The position numbers were made by a program, and so were the translations under genes. 64,000 bases of DNA from Hsuehochloa calcarea. Taxonomy: Eukaryota; Streptophyta; Magnoliopsida; Poales; Poaceae. The notes under the pieces are model-generated. The model saw only the letters and a program-made list of their open reading frames with translations. It ran no database searches and was not told where the DNA came from. Within the stretch, counting starts at the first letter, position 1, and the number at the start of each line of letters is the position of its first letter. The stretch covers positions 62,001-126,000 of the forward strand of contig JAYEVG010000035.1 of the NCBI GenBank assembly GCA_036346395.1. Reading direction: 5' to 3'. Positions 11,513 to 22,889 of the stretch are shown here, piece by piece.

Positions 11513-11807
11513 GATCATGAGTTGATCATCAAGTCAAGAGCTTGGTGTAAATGATGCATCATGAGTTGATGCTTATCAAGAAGAGAAGATCATGAGTTGA
11601 TCATCAAGACAAGAGAAGACCCATCATGTGTTGATGGAGGTCAAGTGAAGGAATGCATCATGCGTTGATGCATGTGAAGAATCGGGAGGGAGAAATCATC
11701 ATGTGTTGATGATGTTCAAGACAAGATCCCGAAGTGAAGAAATCATCATGTGTTGATGATTATCAAAGTCAAAGACCCGGACTTGAAGTGTTGATGTGCG
11801 TCATCAA
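11513..11807. repeat. Array of eight short hairpins
   Basis: Perfect or near-perfect inverted repeats recur at 11513-11527, 11556-11572, 11588-11602, 11622-11636, 11654-11672, 11695-11713, 11742-11760 and 11791-11807. The stems are GATCA, GCATCA, GATCA, CATCA, TGCATCA, ATCATCA (twice) and TTGATG. The loops are TGAG, TGTG or TGCG-like. Spacer DNA between them is purine rich (AAGACAAGAGAAG-like). The stem sequence changes between units but pairing is kept. Confidence 0.85.
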
Positions 11808-12015
11808 GCTTCAAGAAGATGCAAGGCAAAGGTATGACTAGCTAGGGCTAAGGATGTATTCCTAGTCTTTTACCGGTCTTGGTGTTTGGTTGGAAGACCG
11901 GATTGCTAGTATAGGTTGCCGTACTATTAAGAGGGGTCTTAACTAGTAATTTGAGTTAGTCATGTGTTGATAGCTCATTATGTTTGCTCTAGCTCATCTA
12001 GACATGATGCTATTT

Positions 12016-12235
12016 ATTTGCGAATGTGTTTTGCAAATAATCGAGGCTCATGCATAACCCTTGTAGCATGTGACTTAAGTTTGCAAATGCGTTTTGCAAA
12101 TGGTGTAAGTCCATGTACCTTATTCCTTGTGATGAGTATTCTAAGGGTTAGCAAATGTGTTTTGTAACCTACTGAGAATATCATATTTGAAACCTTGTCG
12201 AAAATTGCATTCAAATTAGCGAATGTGTTTTGCCG
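12016..12235. repeat. Four GCGAATGTGTTTTGCAAAT-type repeats
   Basis: The motif (T)TTGCRAATGYGTTTTGCAAA occurs at 12016-12038, 12080-12101, 12148-12167 and 12217-12235, about 65-70 bp apart. The first two units are imperfect inverted repeats (TTTGC...GCAAA). Confidence 0.75.
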
Positions 12236-13449
12236 TTTGAAGTGGAGAAATTGGATTTGGCTCGTGGTCCACGGCGGATCGCGAAGGGTCACCGGTCGGA
12301 TCGGTAAATCGGTCCGACCGGTGTGCTACTGGCGGTCCGACCGGTTTCACTTGATCCGATTTCTTTGTGCGAAGTTCGCGAGTAAAAATCGGAACTTCCG
12401 CCGTGAGGAAGTTCCGAGATCGAGCGGATCGCTTTTTTCGAGAGCTCCCTTTTGGGACTTAGCCGACTCGCGACGGCGGTCGAACCGCCAAACGCGGCGG
12501 TCGGACCGATGATCGGCGGTCCGACCGCCGATGCATGGCGGTCGATCGGCCAAGGCCCAACGACTATTTTTCTAGCCGTTGGCGCATGGGCCGTCCGACC
12601 GCCATTGGTTAGTGGGCCGACCTACTGGGTCGCTTTTGATGGAATCTTCTCCCAACGGCTAGTTTTTGTGTGTGGGCTATATATAGCCACCTTGGCTTGG
12701 TTGGGAGATGTTGTCGGTGCTATTGTTAAGTGATATACTCATTCTTTGAGCTAAGAGCAAGCCTCTATTCTCTTTTGTGCATGTGTTGCACTTGGTGAGA
12801 TTAGAGAGTAAACCCTAAGTGCATGTGTTGCCTTAGGTAGTGGATTGTGTATCCACGTGAGCGCTGACACTTGATTAGTTCAAGTGAAAGTTCGGATTTG
12901 TTACTCTTGGTGTTTGCCGACACCTAGACGGCGTGGAGGCGCGTGCGCGCGTAATCTTCTCAAGAAGCTTGTGAGAAGACCCGCGGTTTGTGAGTGGTTT
13001 GGTGCTCACCATCTCCGGAGTGGAGGAAGAGCAACCATAGTTGAGTGAGGTGTTGGTTCGGTTAGGAACCGGTCCAAGTGTTTGACTTACCTCGGGGTAT
13101 TGGCTTAATTAGTGGAGCGGTCCAATCTGTTTGGGCTAACCTCAACGTGGATTAGGGAGACGGCAAGTCTCAACACCACAAGAAACATAATCGTGTCATC
13201 TTGTTTTTACTTGTGCTTTACATTGAGCAATTTATATTCTTGCTTTAATTGCTTATATATCTTGTATGATTGCTCATATTGTATTGTGTTCATATTGTTG
13301 GTGCACTTAGTTGAGCCTAGTTGATTTAGGTTTTAATTGAGCAAAATCATTTCGCTATTAGCTTTCGCATTTACATATTGGTTTAGCCCGATAGAGATTT
13401 TTTAAAACCGCCTATTCACCCCCCTCTAGTCGGCCACCTCGATCTTACA

Positions 13450-14740
13450 CTCGCACCGTGACTATTCCCTCCGGTGTGGAGATCTTCATTCATAGGTAAT
13501 TGTGGTGGGCTATAGCGCCGAAGGTATTCAGCGTGGCCCAGCCGAGGATTGTGTTGTATTGGTATGGTATCTGGACGACATCAAATGTGACGATTTCGGT
13601 CCGAGATGCGAAGTCGTCGTTGAATGTGACGGCTAGGTCGATCTGTCCAAGGCCCGTCATGGGCCTACCCACGAAGCCCACCAAAGGGATGTCTGGGGGT
13701 GACATGCGATACCGAGGGATCTTCAAGGTTCGCAGAGCTTCCTCTGTCCACGAGGACACGTCTAACCTCGAAGTCCGTGATACTGGCAGAAATGGTGAGG
13801 GGATCCTGATGAGGGAAATAGAGACCCCGGGCGTCATCGGGGCCGAAGGTGATTGGTATTTTGGCAAAGCGAGGTGGGCTGGAGGTAGGGTACGTCACGA
13901 CATGGTGGATTTGCTGCGCGTACGATCGTCTTTTTCTTTTTGACGTCATGCCGAATGAGGAACTTCCGACGATCGTGCTTATGATCCTCTGATGGTGCTC
14001 TGGGTGGCCTCCCTCTATGCGGGGCCTTGGCGGTGGGGCGGGCAGCTGGTTGCCCGCTCCCCTCCTATCTTCTCGTTCGGCCGATTGTTGACCGCGTTTC
14101 ATGTAGTCCTGCATGGCCACGATGGTGCGGCACTCCCGGGTCGTGTGTGACCTCTCGCCGTGTAGGCCACAAAAGAGCGGGGTACCCCCGGCACCGCCTC
14201 GGGTGTCCGGTTGTCTTCCATCATTTTGCTCATGACCCTAGCCCTGGCCACGACCCCCTCGGTCTCCTCGCTCGCCTTTGAGGAGCTACCCTCGCATCAG
14301 GCGGATGGGCTTGCGAGCGCCTCTTTCGACATGGGGCCCTTCCGAGCTCGCAGTTGTGCGCTTATGACGGTGGTTTCGTTGACCCTTTACCTGACACTTT
14401 ACCTACGTGAACTTTTTGAAAACTCGCGGAGGACTTGCTCGGGCCCGCTATCGCGAACAGTGCGCCACGCCCTTGGCCCGATGTTATTTCCGAAGTTGTT
14501 GTGCACCGTGTCTCGTGAATCGCTTCCCACGCAGATAAGGACCGGGGTGAAATGGTGAAGAACCATGTCAGCGCCACACCCCTGAGTGCCAGGGTGATGC
14601 TTTTTGACTTTGTTGTGTTGTCTCCCCCGGCCCCCTCGATGGTCGTTTCGTATACGCGGAGGAACTCTGAGGGGACCGTGCACTCCTCGAAGGGTCTGAC
14701 CTCGACATTTTAAAGCCCAGGGGCCAATGTGATACAGGGT
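13450..14740 (-). pseudogene. Gag-protease of the outer Tat-type Gypsy element, decayed
   Basis: Reading leftwards, a gag capsid segment (EFLRVYETTIEGAGG, then ALTWFFTISPRSLSAW near 14530-14680) is followed by a Tat-type zinc knuckle (CGLHGERSHTTREC near 14140-14180). An aspartic protease region comes next, with VRRVLVDRGSSAN near 13770: the catalytic D-G-G-S is altered to D-R-G-S. The protease tail (QIPYQYNTILGWATLNTFGAI) has family-typical residues, then a TGA interrupts HHNYL. The region ends abruptly at the LTR-like insertion. Several frameshifts are needed to read it through. No reverse transcriptase, RNase H or integrase for this element is found in the window. Confidence 0.8.
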
Positions 14741-14829
14741 GCCTGATCTTCATGACGTAGTATCTCCCTTTATGGATTGATATGTGGCTAACCTGAAATC
14801 CCGTGAATTCTGATGAACGGAAGCACACA

Positions 14830-15141
14830 ATTGCCTGTCTCGATTACAGACTTCTGTGTACCGGAATTCAACAAGCAACACGCTCTGGATCTCCGTCTTC
14901 TCACCACGCCAAGAAGAACGACCTTCCTGATCCGTGAGGAACAACAAGAACACTGGTAACCGGTATTTTGGTGGAATGATAACTAGTCGGCTTTCTAACT
15001 CTCGTGGCAGCGCAAAGCATAAACCAAAAGAGCAATAAATTACTTATACTCAAAATTAATGTTCACAGGTTACAGGGGGCTGCGGCCAAGGCTTTATAGC
15101 TATCCCAACTAGCCTGGTCGTCCACCAAATGAAAACCTAAC
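14830..15141 (-). mobile_element. Left part of a second Gypsy element's terminal region
   Basis: This stretch lies between the outer Tat gag and the nested element and continues across it at 26653, because the CTAAC duplication joins the two sides. On the minus strand it has a CTATAAAGCC block, CTGTAACC and AATTTATTGC-type sequence, as seen in LTR R/U5 parts. No coding frame. It is read as the LTR of the fragment whose pol tail lies at 27003-27452. Confidence 0.45.
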
Positions 15142-15818
15142 TGTTGAGGATTAAAATATTCATATATTATCTTAATATATGATAAAGACCATACGTCTTC
15201 GTGGTCGTAACTTCTAAGACCACCGACCTAATCGGTCGTAGGTATTGAAGTTATCTAATGAATACCCCGTCTGACAAAGTTCCAAGCCTAGTCCACGACC
15301 AGGTGAGTGCTCGTAAAGCTATGAACAGACGTTTAGGTCAAGTCTCCGACCACGCCACTCGCTATGTGATGAATGAACCACGTGTTTCATGTTCCACATA
15401 ATACAACGCTATTACGGCTAATGATTTAACGTCTCCTAAATCATTAACCGCAGAACAGTTGACGTTTTCACCAACCGCCTTTACAGTTAGTGGAACCGCC
15501 AAACTGCCGTCTCTTCTCGACCAGGTGCGTCGCTCCCCAATGGATGTCTCTTCATGGGATAACTGCCACCGCTTCATCAACTATTTAAGGAGGGTCATGG
15601 AAGGACGGAAAGACAGAGGACACGGGGTACAGCATAGACATCACAAGCAGAAGACATCAAGCAAGATATAGCAAAGTGTTGTGTTTTTAGATACTCCCTG
15701 TGTTTGTAATTGTGAGTTCATAGCAATAAAGAGCAAGTCAGATCCATTCCCTGAAGTCACGCACACTTTTCCTCTTTTCATTTATATATTCATAAGATCG
15801 GCGATTTGATCGTCGACA
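15142..15818 (+). repeat. 5' LTR of the nested Tat element
   Basis: TG...CA termini; it carries GGTCGTAAC/GACCACCGACC palindromic blocks near its start and an AATAAAG signal near 15725. It is the direct partner of the repeat at 25975. Confidence 0.95.
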
Positions 15819-15820
15819 GC

Positions 15821-15838
15821 TGGCGCCGTCCGTGGGGA
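15821..15838 (+). other. Primer binding site
   Basis: TGGCGCCGTCCGTGGGGA starts three bases after the 5' LTR. It resembles the TGGCGCCGTTGCCGGGGA type complementary to the 3' end of plant tRNA-Asp, with internal mismatches. Confidence 0.65.
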
Positions 15839-15906
15839 AGATAGTGCGAAACTTCGGAAGTAGGTTCTCTGTTCAACTCATCCGCTTTCTCCATTTTTTT
15901 TCGTAA

Positions 15907-18110
15907 ATGCGAGTATGGCAGGAACTTGGGATGAGGAAAACTGGTTCGACTTGGATGACTACTCCAACCTTGACATGGAAGCTCGTGATCCAAGCCATGC
16001 AACATGGGGAATCTTCGTCCTCCTCCGATGGTTCGCAAGTCGCGACAAATAACTTGAGCGGATGGATGAAGATACACCGCTGCGCCAAGAGGCGCTTCGA
16101 GGAACGGGTTGTTCCGTCGACCGAACGCTCAACGTTCTTCCAAGCCCGGCTTCCGGCCGTGAAAAGGTGACAATACCTCACCCCACAACCCGAGGGTCAA
16201 TATACCCTTGACATACCATGGTCGATGTGTATTCACCAACGGCCTCGAAATTCCAGGACCAACCGCATCCGTAATCGGTGTCGATGAGACCTTTACCGGC
16301 AATAGGCCGAGTAAGGAGGATAAGACTCAATATCCGGCCGGCAATCCGCCGAATCAGCCGAGCTCGCCGCAAAGACCTCGGGAGGTTCTTATCTCCGACC
16401 GGTCTCCATCGTGGAAGTCTCGGTAGGAGCACCGAGAAGTTCTCCACTAATCACGTGAAGCTCCTCGGAAGATCGCTGCCGGAAGCATGAGGTCAACGCG
16501 ATCGGAAATACTGATCGTGATGCCACTCACAAGATCGCACACCCGCGCCGCCACCACCGCTAATGGAGATGGTGCGAGCGATCAAGCACCACTTACCGAA
16601 GGCAACGGAGCCGATGGACGCCCATCGGCTAATACGCCGCGGCGCAATTTCACCAAGGATGACAGACATGACGGTTAGCCAAAGGTCCAGAGGAACTTCG
16701 AGTCTCCGAACACCAACATCTTCAATGAATCCTCTGAGACCTTCAGAATGAGCCGTAACTTGTGTCGATCCGTAATATTCTTAATATCATCGACTGCTCG
16801 GTCAAGCTTCGGCTTTACCCAATTGGTGGAGCAGTATCGGAAATTCTTCAACGAGCCGCGCAAATGCGGAAGCGTGCGAGGGCAAGGGATATCCCAAAGT
16901 CTAACGGTGACTTCGTCTCAACGCTCCTCCCTCAGTAGAGGGCAGCATGGTCATCCACCGATACCTAGACCTCCTCGGCGATTCCGACCAGTAGGTCATG
17001 AAGGAAGAAGGTTGTTTCGAACAACGACCTCTTCCCCCAGCCAAGGAGAGCACCTGATTGGTCCAGATGATCTCCGTCATCATCTGAACCATGCTAATGG
17101 TCAAAGACGTCATGATAACGTCCGCGACCAGATCGGGACGACGGAGCCTCGTGATTCAATTAGAAGAAACCGATCTCCCATCGATCCTAATCCGCACCTT
17201 TTCCAAGAAGGCGCTATGAATCGCCTGTGTTGTCGAGCCTTTTCTCGCAGGCTCCAAGTCGCACGCTGGCCTAATGGGTTCCGACCGCCAACTTGATAAA
17301 TTTGATGGATCTCAAAATCCATTAGAGTTTCTCCAGATATACACCACCGCCATCATCGAGTACCGGTGGTGATCAAAACGTGATGGCTAATTATTTGCCC
17401 AGTTGCTCGAAGGATCGGCCCGGCCTTGGTTGCTTAACCAACCGGTCGGATCTATTTATACTTGGGAACACTCGCGATCCGTTGATTGTGAATTTCGTGG
17501 TACGCACGATCGCCTCGAAAGGAGGATGATCTCCATCGAACTCGGCAAGAACTAAAGGAAACTCTCCGTCAAGACATCAAGAGGTTCACCAGTTCAAATT
17601 TATTCCGAATTGCGTAATCTTACGTGATTCGCATTCAAGGCAGGTTTAAGGAATCGGCGGTTTACGGAGGACATCGCTATGAATCCTCCACGAACAACCG
17701 CCGAACTCTTTGATATGGTCGATAAGTATGCACCGCTTAGTGAGGCGGTTGAATGGATCAAGCCATTGATCGAAAAGATAAAATCCCTCAACCTGGCCTT
17801 GAGAAGTCAGAAAAGAATCCCAAGAAGGTTTCCAAAAAGAAGAAGCACCGCAAGATGGGCGCCAAGGAAGTCCTAGCGGTTCCAGATAAACCATTCAAGG
17901 GTAAGAAGGACTATACCGGTCGGGGCACGGCCAAAGTTCCGACCGATGGCCATAATAAAGGTAAGAAGTGGTGTCCACTTCACCAACAAAGGTGGTATGA
18001 CTTGCGACTTGCCGTGTTTGGCAAAAGAAGCTGGAAGATTTTTATGCAGGTAAAGGCCCACTCCCCGCAATCCAAGAGTTAGGGGAAACAAGTTCCAAAA
18101 AGGACAAGGA
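15907..18110 (+). pseudogene. gag of the nested Tat element, many frame breaks
   Basis: Gag builds the particle that packages element RNA. The best-preserved part is the capsid core: KFDGSQNPLEFLQIYTTAI (about 17299-17355), then ARPWLLNQPVGSIYTW, and the C-terminal AMNPPRTTAELFDMVDKYA (about 17677-17733). A lysine-rich linker leads to a knuckle-like stretch CPLHQQRWYD near 17970-18000, in which the expected C-terminal Cys is not evident. At least six stops or frame changes interrupt the gene between 16 and 18.1 kb. Confidence 0.75.
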
Positions 18111-18329
18111 TGGCGACGAAGAGATGGAGTACCAGGAGCCTCAGCGCACGGTCAATATGATCTTCGGAGGTTCTTCTTCATACGACTCACGCCACACCGA
18201 AAGCCATGGAGCGAGAGGTCAACCTATCTAACCTTCGACCATTACCAAACCATCAAGGTGGTGGATACCGTAATCTCCTTCAAAGAAAGAAGATTGCCTC
18301 GCCTCATCAACTCGACCGTAGGTTCCTAT

Positions 18330-20800
18330 TATCGTAGAACCTACTATTAATAATTGCAAAGTCAATCGGGTCTTGATAGATGGTGGTAGCTCTTTAAATA
18401 TATTGTTTTCGGAGCTTTAGAAGACATGCAGGTTCCCAGATCAAAAGTAAAACCGGTGAAATACGCCTTCCATGGCATAGTTCCTGGTTCTACTGCCAAA
18501 CCGATAGGACAAGTATCCTTACCGGTTACGCTTGGAAGTCCCGATAACTTCCGAACGGAAAAATTTCATTTGACGTGGTTGATTTTGAAACCGCATATAA
18601 TGGAATTCTTGGTCGTCCGGCGTTAGCAAAATTCTTGATAGCCACGCACTACGGGTATCAAAGTTTGAAAATGCCAGGACCGAAAGGTGTGATCATGGTT
18701 CGTGGAGATCGCAAAATGGCATACGCATGTGATCGAAGATCCCTAGAATTGGTCGATGAGTTACCGACCGAAATTTCGACTCATCATCATGCATGTGTCA
18801 AGCACCTGCACTCCAAGATAACGCCCAAACCTTCCGACTGCACCAAGGAGGTTCTACTCGACAAAGGCGCTTCTTCAGAAACGCCATGTCAAGCAATAAT
18901 GGTGGATCCTCACCAAAGGTGCCGACGGAGCAGACTCAATACTAAATAGGAAGAGTCGCTCGTCTCCTTCCTCCGAGCAAACAAGGATGTATTCGCATGG
19001 CAACCATCCGACATGCCCGAGTCCCTGTGGAGGTGATCGAGCACAAAGCTAGCGCTTCGCCTAACAAAATCGGTCAGCGTAAACTCGGACGTTTTGCACC
19101 GGCCAGGAAGGATGTCATCCACCGAGATTGACAAGCTCTTAAAGGTCGGATTCATTCGTGAAGTACATCACCCTCAATGGCTCGCTAATCCTCGTAATGG
19201 TTAGGAAGAGTAATGGGAAATGGAGGATGTCTATAGACTTCACATATCTTAATAAAGCTTGTCCAGAAGGACGATTTTCCCTTCCTCGCATTGATCAACT
19301 TGTAGACTCTACCTCCGGGTGTGAGTTATTAAGTTTTCTAGATGCCTATTCAGGGTACCACCAGATTAGCATGAGTAAAGAAGATGAAGAGAAGACTTCC
19401 TTCATCACTCCATTTGGCACTTACTGTTATGTAAAGATGCCCTTTGGTCTCAAAAATGCTGGTGCCACTTTTCAAAGATTAATGCAAAAACCTTCAGCCC
19501 ACAAATAGGTCGAAATTTGGAAGCCTACGTTGACGACTTGGTAGTGAAAAGTGTCAACTCCGGCGATCACATGCTTGACCTTAAAGAGACCTTCAATAAC
19601 TTGAGAAGACATAACCTCAAGTTGAATCCGGAGAAGTGTGTGTTCGGGTTTCACTGAAAGCTACTCGGTTTCCTAGTTTCGCTAGAGGTATCAAGCAAAC
19701 CCAAATAAGATATCGGCCATCAATCAGATGCGCCCCCCGACCACGAAGAAGGAAGTCCAGAAGCTAACTGGTTGTATGGCAGCGCTAAGTCGTTTCATAG
19801 CCAGGTTAGGGGAAAAAGGACTACCTTTCTTTAAACTTCTTCGAAAACATGGAAGTTTCGAGTGGACGACGAAGTTTAACGATGCCTTTGAAAAACTCAA
19901 AGAGTACCTTACGAGTGCCCAGTCCTAGTCTCTCCAAGACCGGGAAACACTCATCGATTTACGTGGTCGCAACACCACAAGTCGTCGGTGTAATCGGTCG
20001 AGACCGTGAAAACGTCCAACGACCGGTATATTACGTAAGCGAAGTCTTACATGGGCCAAAGGAAAAATATCCACAGGTACAAAAGTTGCTTCATAGTCTC
20101 CTTATGTCTTCGAGGAAACTAAGGCATTACTTTCAGGCCCACAAAGTGGTCGTACCTTCTGGATATCCCTTAGGTCAAGTCCTTGGAAATAGGGAATCAT
20201 CGGGACTAATAGCAAAATGGGCGGTGGAACTAGGGACGCTCGACTCCATTTTATCTCACGAACGACTATAAAGTCTCGTGCAATAGCGTAATTCATTGCC
20301 GAGTGGACAAACCGGAATCTAAGCAGGACCCGAGTACGAGCGCCACGATGAATGGACAATGTACTTTGATGGTTCCTTAATGCTTAAAGGATCGGGTCGA
20401 GTCGTCTTGATATCCCTACCGCGAACACATCAAGTATGCCGCCCGCTTTAATTTTCCGCTACAAATAATGTGGCGAGTACGAAGGTTTGTCGGCAGACTT
20501 CGAGCGGCTCGTTCGCTCGGATTCGCAAATTGTTAGTGAAAGGTGATTCTCAACTAGTAGCGAATCAAGTAGGGAAAGAGTACCAATGCTCGAGTACCAA
20601 GATGTCTTCCTATCCGCGGAAGTACGGAAATTCAAAAGCACTTCTTTGGTTTCCAGATCAACATATTCCTAGAAAGGAGAACTTTCTAGCGGATCGGTTG
20701 GCACGGATGGCCTCTACTAGGTCAACCGTCTCACGGAGTTTTTCTCGAGCAACTCGATTCACCCTCGGTGGTCGAGCATTCCGAGAACATCGATAGTTTA
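18330..20800 (+). pseudogene. Protease, reverse transcriptase and RNase H of the nested Tat element
   Basis: The aspartic protease has the catalytic stretch LIDGGSSLNILFS (about 18373-18411) and the tail NGILGRPALAKF. Reverse transcriptase has WRMSIDFTYLNKACP (about 19222-19266), SFLDAYSGYHQI (19333-19368), MPFGLKNAGATFQ (19438-19476) and the YVDDLVVKS catalytic box (about 19527-19553). RNase H follows at about 20100-20800. Several of its stops are single-base changes, and a frame change separates the two halves of the reverse transcriptase. The order protease, reverse transcriptase, RNase H before integrase identifies Gypsy. Confidence 0.85.
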
Positions 20801-20999
20801 CATCAGTCAATCCTATTGACTCGATAACTTAGATGCTCCACAGTTGGTGACGATCAAGGTAGAGATTGATGACGCCGATCTACAATTATCTTCAAGATGA
20901 CCTAATTCTCAAGATGATGCAGGTCGATCGATAGCACGAAGGCCAAATCATACACTCTAATCGAACGTACCTTGTATAAACGAGGATCTCATGGAGTGT

Positions 21000-22030
21000 T
21001 GATGAGATGCATATCTCAATCGGTGGCATTAAGTTGCTAATCAAATTCATGAAGGAGTCATGGAGCACATCATTCTACTGTAACCACAGTCGGTAAAGCC
21101 TTGAGCAAGGATCCCATCGCCAACCGCCTTCATGATGCAAAAGAGCTCGTGACGGCGCGTATAATGTCGATTTCATAGCCGACAAGTACATCACCGCACA
21201 AGCTTTGCAAACAATCCTCTTTCTTGCCCTTTTGCAACCTGGGACTAGACATTCGGGACCATTCCTAAGAGCACCCGGGCTTCAATTTCGTCGTCATGAT
21301 TGACACGTTTACAAAATGGATCGAAGCCGAGCCGCTTGTCAAAGTTACAACCAAGCCGCTAAGAGGTTCATAATAAAAATGTGATTACACGATTTGGTGT
21401 ACCAAGTCGATCATCATCGATAACGGTACCAGTTCTCAAGCAAAGCAATTTCGTGAATTCGCGAAGAACTAGGAATCAAAATCCATTTCGCTCGTGGCTC
21501 ATCCACGAGCAATGGAGCAATGAGCGTGCCAATGGTATCCTAATACAGGATAAAACGCCGAGTATTCGACCGATTAATAAAGCGATCGGGGCTTGGGTTC
21601 AAGAACTTCCTTCGCTTTATGGGTCGCCGGACCACGACGATCGTGCGGCCGTGAAACACCTTTCTTTTGGTTTATGGAGCCGGCTATGCTTCCTCTGGAA
21701 TTGAAAATTGGCTCCGCTCGCACTGATTGTTTTAACTTAAGCAATCAAGAAGAACATCGACTCGACGATATCAATTTCCTCGAAGAACGACGGAACCAAG
21801 CTTTGATACGTTCGGCAATCTACCAACAAGCCATGCGAAGGTACTACAATCGTAAGGTGCAACCTCGCAACCTAGCTATAGGTGATCTGGTTCTCAGAAA
21901 AATTCAGAGCCAAGCAGGGCGCAATAAACTTTCCCCTAAATGGGAGGGTCCTTACACTGTGGTCGAAGTCACCCGACCAGGCTCAGTACGATTAGCCATG
22001 TCAGACGGCAGGGTTTTGTCAAATTCCTAG
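21000..22030 (+). pseudogene. Integrase of the nested Tat element
   Basis: The catalytic core is recognisable in pieces: MIDTFTKWIEAEPLVKVTT (about 21298-21354), then SIIIDNGT in the second-Asp region (about 21409-21432). The well-preserved C-terminal part runs RRYYNRKVQPRNLAIGDLVL through KLSPKWEGPYTVVEV (about 21834-21970). An HEGVMEH stretch near 21050 fits the N-terminal zinc region. Stops and frameshifts occur throughout the core. Confidence 0.8.
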
Positions 22031-22889
22031 AACATTGACCAATTGCGTAAGTTCTTTGTTTAATTTTCTTCATTTCTTTTTATTTCATTTAAAATTCTCT
22101 AAATTGAATAATTAATTTCGGAGTAGCGAGTGATGTTACTTATATAACGTTGCCCAATCCTGGTCGACTGCGGTTCGTATGCTCTGGATTATAAAGTGTA
22201 TAGTCTATGTTTCAAAATTCTGTTCTACTCTTGTTTGGCTACTGGTCGGGACACAGAAAACCTCCTAGTCGAAGTCTCTCCTTTTTCGCACGTGGTTCCG
22301 CCCACTGGAAGGAGCTTCCTAGCGACGGCCTTTTTCTTACGATCCTCGCTGCCAGTCGAACTAAGAGCATGAGCACGTCTTGCGAAATATAGTTTATACC
22401 TTTATTTCCTAGCTAGGTTCATTCCGACCAGTATTGAGCATCGCATAGAAGTAAAACCACATGTCTGCTTTTTAACATATGTTCTTCATGTTTTTTCCTC
22501 TTATCAAGGAGAATTCTTTATTTTTTCCGACCATACGTTGTCTTAGTGAAGTACTTCGATCATTAAAAATAGATTTACAACTAGTCGAAACTTACACGGT
22601 TCCGACCATAAAGGTTTCCTAGTATTATCACGATCAGTTTTTTACCGATCAGTACATACTTACAAGTAATGGTTAAAATTTGGATTTATATTCTTGGCCT
22701 CAGATTGTACTATTATATAGTAAAGATTTTCTACTATATAACAGTCGGGGGCTAGGTAATACATAAATTCACAAGTTAACCGGATGAATAAAAGATTTTT
22801 TTCCATTCTTGATAAAGAGAAAGGTAAGTCTTTACATTTGTATGCACTGTTTTTTTTTCTGCAGCTTAACTACTAAGAGAATGCCTAAG

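Larger units (their letters stand above)
11446..13449. mobile_element. LTR-like insertion into the outer Tat element
   Basis: Starts near TGTGGAACTAAC and ends GATCTTACA, so it has TG...CA termini. The right border cuts the Tat protease region in the middle of its conserved TVRG-type stretch, which marks a real junction. The right end contains the TATTCACCCCCCTCTAG-type sequence common at the ends of grass LTR elements. Inside are a hairpin array, GCAAA-type repeats and GGTCCGACC palindromes. No gag or pol is present, so a solo LTR or terminal fragment is most likely. No target duplication was found, and the left border is uncertain by tens of bases. Confidence 0.5.

Noticed and set aside
11513..11807. 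CRISPR-like array of repeats
   Set aside because: Repeats vary in sequence, spacers are similar to one another and the genome is a plant nuclear one; hairpin array is the better description.
11446..13454. CTCGC as target duplication of the LTR-like insertion
   Set aside because: CTCGC is present only on the right side; no copy was found near the left border.
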